In this document: positions 1-11,087 of the stretch, in pieces | Layout of the letters: every line of letters starts with the position of its first letter | How positions within the stretch are numbered: position 1 is the stretch's first letter | NCBI GenBank assembly: GCA_015179045.1 | Contig: WHUZ01000050.1 | Span: 1-64,000 of the forward strand | Source: Kalaharituber pfeilii | Lineage: Eukaryota; Ascomycota; Pezizomycetes; Pezizales; Pezizaceae | Reading direction: 5' to 3' | DNA length: 64,000 nt | Position numbers and translations under genes: made by a program | The notes under the pieces: generated by a model | The model's database searches: none | Told to the model about the DNA's origin: nothing | What the model saw: the letters and a program-made list of their open reading frames with translations, nothing else

Positions 1-1049
1 GCTATAATAAACGGATGATAAAATGCAGAATTGCTCACCATGGGCAGCAGCTGCCAATCTTACATTCGATACAAATGTTAGTGCAAACGCCAACGTATCA
101 CCGGCTTTCTCCACGAGACACCTAGGCTGGTCGATGTATGGTACATTCCATGTCAAAATGAAGTGGGTCGACAAGAATGTGTCGCTCATGAGCTCTACGT
201 ATGCTAGACCTCGGTTGTACATCCTGCTTTGCTCTACTGGGCTGAGCCGCCTGTAGCTGTCATCCGCGAAGCCAGGCATAATACTTGGATAGTGGTTTGA
301 CAGACATGTGAGACCAAGGATATGCTGGTCGCCTTGATCAATGCTGACTCTGATGGTGACGGCGGGACCACTCTTGCTAGCTGTGGGCGCCGTGGTTTCC
401 TGAGCTGGGGCAGCGCCCGGACGGTTGGTATAACCAGAGGGTATCGTCAGGCGGAGAGAGTCTTGAAGGCTGTCGCTAGAAATATGATGAACATAGGTAA
501 TCCTGGGATAGTTGATTAGCGTTCGATGTGCCCACGATAGTGAAGATGAATACCGAAGAAATGTGCGCTCACTTGATGATAATTTTATCGTTCGGCTGGA
601 CTTTGCCCAATGAAATTTGGAACACTAATCCACCATGTTATCCCCGTTAGTAAACAATTCAAAATCCGCCAAGGCAAAAGGCCACAGTTGAACATACCCT
701 CCGTATTGACCTGCTCCAACAGCCATGCTTTCTGGTTTGCTTTTACTGCATCGGTATAGATGGTTTTCGCACGAGATTTTTCCTCAATGATTGCCTCGAC
801 CTTGGTGTTCCCTAAGGTCGCAGAAAACCTACACACAGAGGCCTCCGGCGGAACTTGGAAGAGGTATGACACCTCACGTGCTATGTTAGTTTGAGCCTCG
901 TAAGTTTCCGTCAGTAGAGCGGAAACGAAAGTTTGATGGACGTTGTAGTAATAGATGGTTGAAAGGAGGGGATAACCAATGGGTGACCAGTGTTCGTGGC
1001 AGTAAATACCCTGGTTGACTACTTCTCGGCTGGGGCCTTTGTAGGCCAT
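1..1049 (-). CDS. VIT-domain protein, 5' part only (runs off left edge)
   Basis: Probable fungal VIT (vault/inter-alpha-trypsin) domain protein; family members usually carry a VWA domain after VIT, which would lie outside the window. I infer exons 1049-698, 624-573 and 502 to the edge. Intron 697-625 begins GTATGT, contains TACTAAC and ends TAG; intron 572-503 begins GTGAGC, contains GCTAATC and ends CAG. Both splices keep frame and give typical VIT text: FQVPPEASVCRF, then YTDAVKANQKAWLLEQ, NTEVFQISLGKVQPNDK, ITYVHHISSDSLQ and LRLTIPSGY, ending near LAFALTFVSNVRLAAAA. The start at 1049 (ATGGCCTAC) is the first true ATG; a 5' non-coding intron ending in CTCTTCAG just upstream is possible. Another donor (GTGAGC) near position 41 suggests the next intron starts at the edge. 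Function is not predictable beyond a likely protein-interaction role. Confidence 0.82.
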
Positions 1050-2164
1050 TGCGGCTGAAGAGGAGGCAGCAAGAAAGAACACGAGGAAGTTGATATCGTT
1101 CGTTCACACAAGGCAGGATTGCTAACCTTGGTAGGTAAAGCGTACCAGAGGAATGGCCTGAGGATGTGAGTCCACCGAGGGCAGCATGGAGTTCCCTATA
1201 TACATTTTTAGAGAGTGGAGGACCTCAATGGCAAGAACGTTTGGACCCTCCTTTGGACATCCATCCACATCCCGGTGTCACTGATGGAGTACTGGCGGAG
1301 ATAACAAGCTGAAGGATGTAAATCAGTGATGCTGCCGGCCGGGAGTAGAAGGATCTGCCCATCACAGTAGGTATATGATACAGGGAATTGTTTGTCGGGG
1401 CTCTGGGTATAATGAAAACCGTGAGCGTCTATAGGCTGCGCACGAGAATACAGGGCTGCAGATATGTTGCGTCGTTAACATGGTTTCCTGATGGGCAGGT
1501 GTCACTGGTTGGCCGGTTGTCTTACAAACTGTTTCCCTATATTATCTCTTGGCGCAGTGTCTCACGAATGTGCATACTCTCAGCCGTTATGCCTATTCAT
1601 CTTCGAAGACTTGCTACCTTAAGCTAGTCGTCAAGAGGCAAACCAGCAGATGCTTAAATACGGAGAGGCATTTAGGAGTACTATGCTGCACCACGGGACC
1701 TGTAAACCTTATCTGCTTAGCCCGTTTTGCAATAAATGTTTCATGTTCAGCTGGCCCTGTCGTCCCTACCCCTTGCACACAATTTCTTTTGTTTTTTTGA
1801 TCACATAACCCCGCATACAGGCTATGAATTTATAGCAAGGACTTTGAACCCATTTTGCCACACGCTATATATGAAGTCGAGAGGGTACCGTAATACATTT
1901 GACTCATAGTTACAATTGTATGCGGAGTTCAGCAGAGGAATATTTTTTTCGCGTTATATGGACTGAGCAAGAGCGCATTATGCCATTTGAGGAGCTACCC
2001 TAATCTCATGAGGTTCCCAGCTGTTTGTAACAATTAGTCTTGCGTGACCTACGATGCCAGTCACATCTACTGAAAAGGGTGCGCGCCAGCGATATGGGAA
2101 TTGAGGATATAACACGACAGTGACATATTGATACATTTGCCTGTCCAGTGACAGACGACTCGTC
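1050..2164. other. intergenic, upstream of the VIT gene
   Basis: No open frame here looks like a protein family. It should hold the promoter of the minus-strand VIT gene. The only recognisable element is a short decayed D-tail near 1785-1826. Confidence 0.5.
1785..1826 (-). repeat. decayed D-family retroposon tail
   Basis: An interrupted T run is followed by ATCACATAACCCCGCATACA and GGCTATGAAT, matching the reverse complement of the D-tail seen at the LINE end near 45.7 kb. It is truncated after the first hairpin arm, and no clean TSD is visible. Confidence 0.6.
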
Positions 2165-2221
2165 AATGTGAAATATATCGAGTACTGATAAAAAAAAAAA
2201 AAAAAAAAATGTGAAATATAT
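2165..2221 (+). mobile_element. extreme 5'-truncated A-tail retroposon with TSD
   Basis: TGTGAAATATAT occurs before (ending 2178) and after (2210-2221) a 31-nt insert made only of CGAGTACTGAT plus about 20 A. Those bases are the last stretch of the A-tail (consensus GCGAGTAATGATAT). The matching flanks make this a genuine insertion and not just a homopolymer. Confidence 0.8.
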
Positions 2222-3991
2222 GTGAAGCTAGCGGGACAGGTTGTACGCCTACGCTCACAATATGACAGCTTGAACGAAAAGCAGTGTGAGGATGCAGCAT
2301 CGCTCGCGCTAGCGCTGGCCACCACTCGAATACGAATTCAAATTCAGCCTCATGGGAGAGAAAAGAAAACGACATGCAAGGTGGGGATTCTAAGTCTACC
2401 TACTATAAGGCTAATAAGGTTCTACGTCAACATTAGATCATGGTCTTCCAGCTTGGCAATGCAGCTTCTGCATCCTAGGCTCGTTCCCGCAGCCTCACCT
2501 GCAGCTCAGCCGCATTACCCCGCAGCCTGCAACGTTTCCATATACCCAAGACGACATCCCCTCATCATGATGATCGACATAGCCCCCACTACCAAGCATC
2601 AAGAGGTTATGCTTTTGCCTGTAACAAATTTCTACCCCTGCTGCCACACCTGGTGAACTGTATTGACAGTGCTGTTGTAGTGGGCGTGACAGCAAGATCA
2701 GTTGTATCGCAGCTGTGGCACGTCGTTGGCAATCTCGCCGGCAAGGTTTCTGAGTGCAATGGCGGGGTTGTAGTACGCTTAGGGGCAACGATTGACGCGG
2801 GTGCAGAGCCGAATAGAGGCAGGAGCATGGGCTGCCGAAGTCATTGGTAGGGAAGACAGCCAACAGGAAGACAAGATGCTGGGCAATTATTGACATGCTA
2901 GTGATTGGGTTGTAGCGTCAGTTGGAATAACGAGGGGGCTAATTCAGCGTAATTGATCATGCATGATAATTTCATCGTGTGCACGGCTTTTTTGTTTTTT
3001 CCTTCTCTTTTTCGGAAGTAGAAGGGATAGATTTCAGCTTTACCATCATCCCACCCCAAGTGGTGGGTTCAATAGAATAAAATTTTAATCGAAACGCTCA
3101 GCAAACCAGGGGTTTCAATCATGCCCATTCTCGTAGTTTATCGATCTCTCGTTCTGGGACACACTTCAACGGGTTAATATGGAAAAAGTACTTGTGGGAG
3201 GTGTCTCCGGCGGATTGAGCAATTCATTCCGAGTAGCTTTCTGTGCACCAATGCAATCTGAATTAAACTAGAGAGGTAGAATGCTTGGGGTTTTGCCCGT
3301 CGTTAATGAAAACAATTCAGGTGCTCAAGTCAAGGAAGACTTACAAAGGCTCGGGCCCATCGAAAACGCAGGGGTGCTTGTTGGTGCTCTATGGGATGAC
3401 ATTTTCAATGAGGGCAGTCTGCTATTTCTCTCACATGCCGAAAACACCTGTAAGGCATCTGACAGGCATATGATGTTCAAGTGAGGCCAGGAATGAGAGG
3501 AGCAGATAATATTAGAGTACCACAGTAATTTATCGAGAAGCTTGCTGAGTTTCACTTTAGAATTTAGAACAGATGGTTTGGTCTCAATGATATGGGCACG
3601 ACAACGAAAGTATTCAGCATGCATTATACACAATGGAGATGGCTACTGCTACCATACGCAAACTGACAACCAGAAAAAGTATTCTCCTTAATCTGCCATC
3701 GACTTCATTTCCCCCGTTCAGTGCCCACTTTTTTAAATAAATAAAAGGCTCACACATATTGGCTACCAAGACATGAGGTTTTGGAAAATAGAACGAAAAA
3801 AGGACAGGCAGATGACGAGTGCAAACAAATCGGAGTTTGAGGAAAAACTTGGCTGTCTTGAGCTTTGACGCATCCCAGTCTTTGACCTTTTAGAAGGTCA
3901 ACGCCTTGGCGTTATAACCCTCTTGCTTCTCTTCTGATGTGAAAGATAATCTTAGTCCAACATTTTCTTTTAATGAATAAAACGGAGGAGC
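2222..3991. other. intergenic, no recognisable gene
   Basis: Only short open frames without family resemblance are present on either strand. The longest, at 2222-2656 plus and 3325-3633 minus, lack motifs and flanking splice signals. I see nothing else of note. Confidence 0.4.
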
Positions 3992-5345
3992 TTACCAAAT
4001 TTCACTCCTATTAACCCTATATCGTCCCCTCAGTTGTAATGTACGCACCACCGGAGTATCAGTCCTTGCAATCGCTTCAGTGGAGTGGCCTTCACTTTCG
4101 ACCTCCTGTGAATTGTCTTGCGCGGTAGATTTAAGAGTCCCTTGCGCCGGTGGCAGCTTAATACTTTGCTGAAATTGAAAGACGTTGTGTGGATCCCACT
4201 CCTTTTTAGCCTTCTGCAATCTTTTGTAATTCTCTCCGTAATATGCAGTTTCCCACCCATCCAGGTCCCTGTCTGTGAAATTGAGAAAAGCAGCCTTTTC
4301 ACCCAGTGCATACTTTGAGAGAGCCGGCTTGCATTTAGTTTTCAAAAAGTCTTTCATTCTATCCTTATGGTGGAAACGTTTCGCCACCCACTCAACATAT
4401 ATGTACCCGAAAAAGTCACCCGAACGCCAGTAAAATGCTGTGGCCTCCTTAGCGTCAGCTTTTGCAGCACGAGGAGGATCCGTTCCTTTTCCACCGCCAT
4501 GGATCAGCGTGGCTCGAAATGTACTCCCGGAGCCTGTAATTCCTTCAATCTCCTTGAACTTTTTCATAAGCTCCGTAATTACGCTAACAACTTTATTCAT
4601 GCGCATCGACTTGTCTGCGAGTGGCATGTTTTCGAAAATAAAGGAGCTGTGGAGATGGTAGGAGTTGTTGCTTGAAACGAATTTTTTCTGTTCATCTGAC
4701 CATTGTTCATCAAGCGACTCTTCCAGCAAGGATGTAGATGCTTCTTGGTAAGTGTGCTCTCTAAGTCCCTTGACTAAGTCTGATTTATCCCCAAATGCGC
4801 TAGTGATAATTTTCTCGAACTCCGTCTTATTGCCGTTGAAATAGACCGTGTACCTGGTTGCACCTTTCTCCTTGGCGCTATCCGAGTCGCAAATCCATGC
4901 GGTATCGATCGTGAGTTTGTTGTGAAGTGCTTTGTCGCGGTCATCGGTCAAATTAGGGCTATATAACGGTTCCGCTAGCTTCTTGAGTTTTCTCTAGTTC
5001 ATCTTTTATTGTGAACCTCCCAGTTACGACAACACCCTTCGGGTCGGCTAGCTTGGACAATTTGAACTTCATCTCAACCACAACACCAAAGTTACCACCA
5101 CCACCACCACGCAGCGCCCAGAACAGCTCCCTATTTTCCGTCGCACTAGCAGTAACAGTTTTAACTGGATCTTCTTTTGCGGTAACGATCGTAACTTCCT
5201 CCAATGAGTCGATTGCCATTCCGTAGCTCCGCGTGAACGGGCTGAGCCCCCCCCTTGAGTGTAGCCACACACACCCACGGCAGGGCACCGAATGTATTCG
5301 TGTCAGTTCAGCCACTCCAAAAGGTGTGTACCAACCCACAGTAAG
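3992..5345 (-). pseudogene. berberine-bridge-enzyme-like FAD oxidoreductase, frameshifted
   Basis: Remnant of a BBE-like flavoprotein, a family that uses covalently bound FAD to oxidise alcohols, sugars or alkaloids, commonly secreted. The FAD_binding_4 part is seen as VGVCGYTQGGG, then LSPFTRSYGMAIDSL, ENRELFWALRGGGGGNFGVV and VEMKFKL. The C-terminal BBE domain is seen as FLNFTDRDLDGWETAYYGEN and WDPHNVFQFQQSI. The reading frame breaks twice. One break is in a C-run at about 5250 (G-run in the gene), between the GYTQGGG and SPFTRSYG segments. The other is in an A-rich stretch near 4985-4995, between TIKDELEK and LAEPLYSPNL. The N-terminal third, including the usual flavin-attachment His region, is not readable. 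Either it is a pseudogene, or the homopolymers hide assembly errors; the missing N-terminus favours decay. Confidence 0.8.
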
Positions 5346-8300
5346 TCGAATTAACGTTTTGAGCAGGACGTTGAGGATGGGCAGATGAATAGCCGTGGCG
5401 TGTGTGTCTCTGGATAAACCTGGAAGCCGCAAAACCTGGCGCTTTAAATAAATTTTTTATCTCCTAAAATTGTGCACCCTTTCAGGACTGGGTCTACGTA
5501 CCTTTGCATTGCGCTCTTCTGTCCATGGATAGTCATAAAGAGGACCCACAGTCATTGTTCCCTGCAGACATGAGACGTTGGCTGTAGCTATTGCATCCAT
5601 CCGTAGGAAGCGAATTGATCCCTACCCTGCCAGGTCATAGTCATTAACGTTCTTCTACAGTAATCTACACCTGCACCTTCTGATGAGCTGCAAGTGGGCC
5701 CATGGAGGAACGCCTGGTTCCTCCCACAACTGGGTGTGTGAATGTATCGTACCACATGTTTTTTTGTTTTTTTATACCTGTACTCGCGTGCCGCCCCGGG
5801 GGCTGGCGAGTTATGCGTACCACATGCTAGGTTTGATTTGCTTGAGTTGCACCGAGGCTATTAGATTGTATGAGGTCGTCACATGGCAGATATCTTTTTC
5901 GTGTTAGGATTGTAATATAACCTGCATATGAGCTGCAATGGCAGGCAAAAAGTGTTTTGTATCACCACTTCGTTCAAACTTATCAATCGCTAATTTTTCG
6001 TTCATCTTTGGTAATGTACGTTATCGTTGTGCTCGTTATCTACACATATCTCAACAAGATTACCAATTCTAAATTGGTAACGAAACTTTGTACTCGAATC
6101 ATTTTATTGATCTTTGAAAATGCCGAGATTATGCAGGTCATGTCACATTAGGTTCGAGTTTACTTGGAGGGCTGTACGAGACCAACATATACAATCACGA
6201 GCACGCAACATGCGGATCACGACACATATTGCTCAGGTTGGCGCCGCTTGTTCCCAACTTTACTCCCTGAAGAGGAAAAATACAGAATATCTGAGCTCCG
6301 CAGAAGGAATTGACACATGAGGAATCATTTTTTTTGACTTATTTAATGTCAAGACACGAGTTATAACAAACTGGTACCGTCCTCAGATGGCATTGCTGAG
6401 AAATGGTAGGTTAAACAATGTGCTGAGCTGGAAGAAGAGGTGGCCGGCGAGCTGGGGGCCGATAGTGGCACTACAGATCCCTCAGGAGGATGAACTGGAT
6501 CCCTTGGTGGATTTGATGATTTGGGTGGACAGATGAGACCAAGTTGCACTAGCTCTGATGGCGGGGATTTCATTAATTTCCATTAATCTCTTTTGTACGT
6601 AATTGTCATAGCCCTCACGGCGATATACGAGTAATGATATTGAAAAAAAAATTACTGAACTTGCAGCCTACGTTGTGCTCGCATCCTAAAGATATCCCTA
6701 CACGATTAGGTCCCCCGCGTGACATCACAATCTAGACTATGCAGATCCTATGACATTCATGCCGAACCCTTGCAATTATGATATGATCCGGGCGAAAGAT
6801 TCGCCAGTGAAAGACCTGCAATCATCCCCACTTCCAAATGTCTGTCGCTTTATTTCTGCAAGATAATTCAGAGAAGAACTTGACGTCCAAATTGGACAGT
6901 TCGACTCCTGCAAGTCTGATTGACAACGGACCCTGGCAAAGCAGCATGGGCTGAATGGTGCACTACAGTCTTGGCATCTGTACTAGTACTTGACACTGTA
7001 CAGATAATACCGCAATTTCTGCGGCTCTTGCAACAACGCACGGCATCCTAGTGGCTTCTAGTCCAATTACATTGCGCCTTCCAGTCTGGCCCATAGGACA
7101 CTCCAACGTCGTGAGAGGCATCCTTTCTTTGAATCTTCCTCACTCCGCTAGTGCGATAGAGCCCCAGCCCGGTATTAACGAAACCACACACAATACAATG
7201 TCTTGTACTTTGATAGTTAATGGGTTCCAATGCCACGGACTAGCCAAATCTGGCTGCAGGTCATTCATTGCCTTCTATTGTACGTCTCCTAAATAATTTT
7301 TCAATATACTCCCAGCCCTCATTGCAAAGCCTTTGATCCAGTTTTATGTACACAGAATCAAATGAAACTCATTGCGAGGTGGAGCATTGCAGTCCATCTC
7401 TCTTCAAGTACCTTCTTGACGATTGTCGGCTTCTCCAATAGTTGTCCAATTATTTAAACATTAAATAGAGCGACTGCGGCATCTGGAAATTCCTGAAATC
7501 AAATGCCAAGAAGTTTAGCCCACTGCATACAAGTGTAGGGGCTTCGGGCATTCGACACTAGCTCTAAATATTCCAGATGTCATAAAATCGTAACTTTACT
7601 AACACTCAGGCCTACGTGCTTCGGTGCAGAATTTCCGCAATGTTTCTTGATATCGAAATTAAAATGTTTCGAGTCGAACTGTTTTGTAAACGCAGACTTC
7701 ACTCATACTGCAGACCAGATACTAGTACAATGTGAAGACGCATACTACGCTTGAAACAGCTAATACCATGCCATGTCGAGTCAAATTATCACATGACTTC
7801 GCACCTTGTGAACTATGATGGGGTTTGAAGTCAGTCGGGAGTACTGAGTAACTCACTTTCCTGGAACTGGCCATCCAGATATTTCACCTGCTTGGTTCAG
7901 TCAAAATATCTGACTGCGACTCTGACGCGGTGCCAAAATCACAGGAAAAAGCTGCTTGATTGTAGTACCCCATTTGGGAAGTTTCACATGAAACTTCAAT
8001 CTCCACACAAAACAATACTTTATTCGATGCCAGGACGGTTAAAAATGTACTTTATGCGGTCTGCCAAACTGGATAAATTCTCAATCCTGTACTGGCGTCG
8101 ATAGTCTAGCCCTTTACAAATGCATACGCCCAAGCACACGGAGACGTTGTGGATCATGAAAATACATCTCACGGCCGCGCACTACGAGGGGCAAAGTAGG
8201 TTTGTAGGGGGTTTAGCATAGCCTTGGAGTATGTGATGACAAAGTCGAGGCATACAAGGAATCCGACCCGGACAGGGAGATGCCTGCGGAGTATGAATCC

Positions 8301-8360
8301 CCAATAGAGGAGGAGGAGGAGCCCGGTTTCACCCGTTCCTGAAGAAGAGTGTGCCTTGGG
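5346..8360. other. 3 kb gene-poor spacer
   Basis: No convincing gene found. Short open frames (for example 6361-6573 minus and 7892-8104 plus) lack motifs. Near 8241-8340 a short readable stretch (DKVEAYKESDPDREMPAEYE and a Glu run, then a stop) resembles in frame the DKADAYEG text near 35.7 kb, so a decayed exon of the duplicated block may begin here. Confidence 0.4.
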
Positions 8361-8446
8361 AATCCCCTAACGCCAATCGCCATAGCCCACAGGGCGGCAC
8401 GCGATCAATGATATAAAAAAAAAAAAAAAAAATCCTCTAACGCCAA
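8361..8446 (+). mobile_element. A-tail mini-retroposon with 16-bp TSD
   Basis: The insert 8377-8430 begins TCGCCATAGCCC, continues through AGGGCGGCACGCGA and TCAATGATAT, and ends in about 18 A. The flanks read AATCCCCTAACGCCAA and AATCCTCTAACGCCAA, one mismatch in 16. The element consists of the terminal hairpin plus poly-A only. Confidence 0.88.
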
Positions 8447-8811
8447 CGAAATGTTTGTCCCTCTTAGAATACACATCAGACGTTCTGGAGGCTGCTAGTA
8501 TTTCAGTCCAAATTTTCAGTGGTATTACTCCGACGTTGAGACCAAAAGAATCTGAATAAGAAAAACAAAGGAAATCCCTACTTTAGTACCCCTGGTGATA
8601 AGCAACGAAGTGCCCAATACTACTTAAGTCAATACTAATTGAAGGTATCAGATATTCATACTGTCTCAAAAGCTCGGTGCTAAGAAGGGTGTCAGGATTC
8701 CCAGTTTCAAGCACAACCTACAGGGGTCATGCAACTAGACTCTTGCCTATCGTTACCTGTACGGGACTGGCATGTAAAGTAACTTGAGCCTCAATCACCC
8801 ATTGGAATCTT

Positions 8812-8972
8812 GAGACATGCACTCTTTTTTTTTTTTTTTTTTATTTCACGTGACCCCGCTTGTAGCTGTTCTTTTTTTTTTTTTTTTTTTTTATGTCATT
8901 ACTCGCATGCCGTCTTGTAGGCTATGGCGAGGATTGTAGCTGTTCGCCATGGCAGGGCCGAGACATGCACTC
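8812..8972 (-). mobile_element. nested retroposons: A-tail inside B-tail
   Basis: A reversed B-tail (T-run, then ATTTCACGTGACCCCGCTTG, AGCTGTTC, GCCATGGCAGGGC) is flanked by GAGACATGCACTC at 8812-8824 and 8960-8972. Within it, a reversed A-tail (8872-8933) is flanked by its own duplication TTGTAGCTGTTC at 8860-8871 and 8934-8945. The order of events is explicit: B first, A second. Confidence 0.9.
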
Positions 8973-9308
8973 GAGCGAACCCCCTTGCGCCATACTCTAT
9001 TTAAGTAGCACTAAAAATATAGAAAAGAAAGAGACCAAATAAATAGATATCATATATTCCAAATATTTTTCTGTGTCCAAATCGGGCATTTTTGGTTGAG
9101 CTACAGAGCTTTTTGCTGAGATCTGCTCAGCTACGCGGCTGCATGTCACTCCGCTGGAATTACTAAGTCCCACCCGATGTTGCCACCACTTCCCTGTTTG
9201 CATCGCGTGGTTTATCATGTACTTTTTGCATAAGTACTGGTAATCCAGTTATTCCGTAAACTATACTTGAAGTTCGATCAGGCTCTCCATTAAACTCTAT
9301 CTTGAATC

Positions 9309-9372
9309 CATAGTTTAACTCGTTTTTGTTTTTTACTGGCTGCCAGCCTATGGCAGGGACATAGTTTCACTC
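9309..9372 (-). mobile_element. D-tail mini-retroposon, old
   Basis: The insert 9322-9359 (broken T run, then ACTGGCTGCCAGCCTATGGC, AGGGA) is a reversed D-tail. It is flanked by CATAGTTTAACTC and CATAGTTTCACTC. The paralogous block at 36.5 kb lacks it. Confidence 0.7.
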
Positions 9373-9537
9373 AAATCTTGACATGGGCGGGACAGGATTA
9401 GCGGATTATCATGCTAGTTTTACTTTATTATTTCCTATTTTCTCATCTATATGTATCTACTTAAACCTCGCCATAGCCTTTCAGGCGGCATGCGAGTAAT
9501 GATATAAAAAAAAAAAAATGAAAATCCTAGTTTCACC
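9362..9537 (+). mobile_element. A-family retroposon, about 150 nt of 3' UTR plus tail
   Basis: Body from about 9371 resembles the end of the LINE-A fragment at 15.2 kb: GACATGGGCGGGACAGG, T-rich 3' UTR, then CCTCGCCATAGCC, GGCGGCATGCGAG and oligo-A. TAGTTTCAC brackets it at 9362 and 9529. It inserted next to the older D-tail duplication. Confidence 0.75.
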
Positions 9538-9667
9538 TCGTCATCTCTTAGTTGCAAGTTTCTAGATGAAATTCGAGAATCTTCAAAGATACAAAACGCT
9601 GGGATGTGGGCACCAGTGGTAATTAACATACAGCCCCCGAGACCACCCGCTTCGCACGTCACACATG

Positions 9668-10150
9668 CTTGGCCTCCCCGCCAACCAATCTCAATGCCAC
9701 CACCAGATCCAAAACCGGCATTGTAGTACACGGGATCGCCCTACGGAAGGACCTAGGGAAGGTCAGACAATGGTTGGAGGCAGCGAATAAGGATTTGGGA
9801 AAGGTTACCGGAATTCGCTGGCTGAGGAAGAAGACCACGCTGGTTGAGGAAGGAAAGAAAACCAGTTCGGTGGTAGTTTACCTGGAGAGGGAGACCGAGG
9901 TTGGGAGGATAAGGCTTGGGGGACGCTGGCTGAGGTCGGACCGGTATGAATCGGAGAGGGGACGGAAATAGGACATACCGGGCCTTTCACCCGCACCATG
10001 AGAGAGGGTTTTGCGGGCAATACATGTAGTTAGTAGTAGTTAGTTGCAGGGTTTGACTTCGTTTCGTTCTTTCTTTTAATAAAGACCCTCGCCATAGCCC
10101 ATCGGGCGGCAAGCGAGTATTGATATTAAAAAAAAAAAAAAATTCTTGGC
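9668..10150 (+). mobile_element. gag-only retroposon, 5'-truncated copy
   Basis: Carries the C-terminal RNA-binding-like domain of the element at 11088-12299. Coding text TGIVVHGIALRKDLGKVR is followed by GIRWLRKKTTLVEEGKKTSS, VVVYLERE and LGGRWLR, stop at 9971. A related 3' UTR and an A-tail with oligo-A follow. A short TSD (CTTGGC) is visible, and the uninterrupted paralogous site near 36665 confirms the insertion. The 5' end falls within the proline-rich region of the ORF. Confidence 0.8.
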
Positions 10151-10545
10151 GAATAGGGGACCTATTGGTTGCTTGAAATTCTGAAGTGAATTGAGCTGGA
10201 ATGAGCGCTCATATATAAACAGGAAAGGAAGCAGAGAGGGGTTCTATGTCTTGGTTTCCTATTGTTGTAAATGAGAACGAGTGTCTACTTACTGGAGCGT
10301 TATGGTGGATCAAAAACTGACCATGTTTGAAAAAGGAAGGGGAAAACAGGCAAAGGAAATCTCTCCAAAGTTAAAAGAATACAAAAACAATAATTGGCCC
10401 TTAGAGCAGCAGAAGAAATTACCGGCAGAAATATATGGGCCCTGATTGTTCACAAAATTTAGTGGAGAGGGAGAAAGACGACCAACAGAGAATGCACGAA
10501 TCAGAGGTGGGCCATCAGTAGTGTTACAGCCATTAGAAATGAATA

Positions 10546-11087
10546 CCCATGAACCTCACTGGCCCAAGCTTTTTCATTACTGGATGGGTAGAATTTTTGG
10601 TGGTCTATTTCAAAGATATACATAGTAGATGGACTTGTCACTTTGGATAGTCCGAATACTGCTATACTAGAAAGGGCCATGCGCTTTAAGTGACTGTTGG
10701 ACCACAAACAAGAGCTCTCCGGGCAGGCCTCGCTTGCAAGGGTGTCTATGTTCGGGCCAGCCATCTTAGCAGGCCGCTCATGACTGGCCCGGGCTACTCA
10801 TCCGAATTCCAAATACATACCCTGCAGACTTGAGTGAAAAATCTGCATTTATCGCCGCCATACAGACGTAGCCGCTCCTGCTGTCTGTACTGGGGAATAT
10901 ACTGATTAAGTATTATCAAAATAAGCGGAGTCTTTTTGGTAAATGCTTGTATTCACGAAGGGAATGAAAGGCAAGCTCGTTGAGTCTGATCTATTAAGAA
11001 GTGGCAGAAATGCCCAGCTTATATACACAGAAAGTGAGATATAACGTGACTTCGAAACCATAACAGAAAGGGAAACATAATCCAACC
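10546..11087. other. spacer with no recognised gene
   Basis: A minus-strand open frame at 10501-10764 has no motif and partly overlaps the decayed duplicated block. Nothing else is supported. Confidence 0.4.

Larger units (their letters stand above)
8570..10545 (+). repeat. duplicated upstream block, copy 1 (coding part lost)
   Basis: Interrupted similarity to 35838-37100 and, for its second half, to 41880-42366. Shared landmarks are GGAAATCCCT with CCCTGGTGATAA, CCCATTGGAATNTTGAGAC, GTGGCAATTAACA-like text, GAGCTGGAATG and AACAGGAAAGGAAGCAGAGA. Alignment continues into the first codons of the acidic gene family (about 10450-10530) and then stops, so this copy looks like a promoter without its gene. 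It has been hit by at least five retroposons, described separately. Confidence 0.72.

Noticed and set aside
3281..3633. Overlapping open frames on both strands near 3.3-3.6 kb
   Set aside because: No recognisable motif, no coherent exon structure, and frames on both strands equally plausible.
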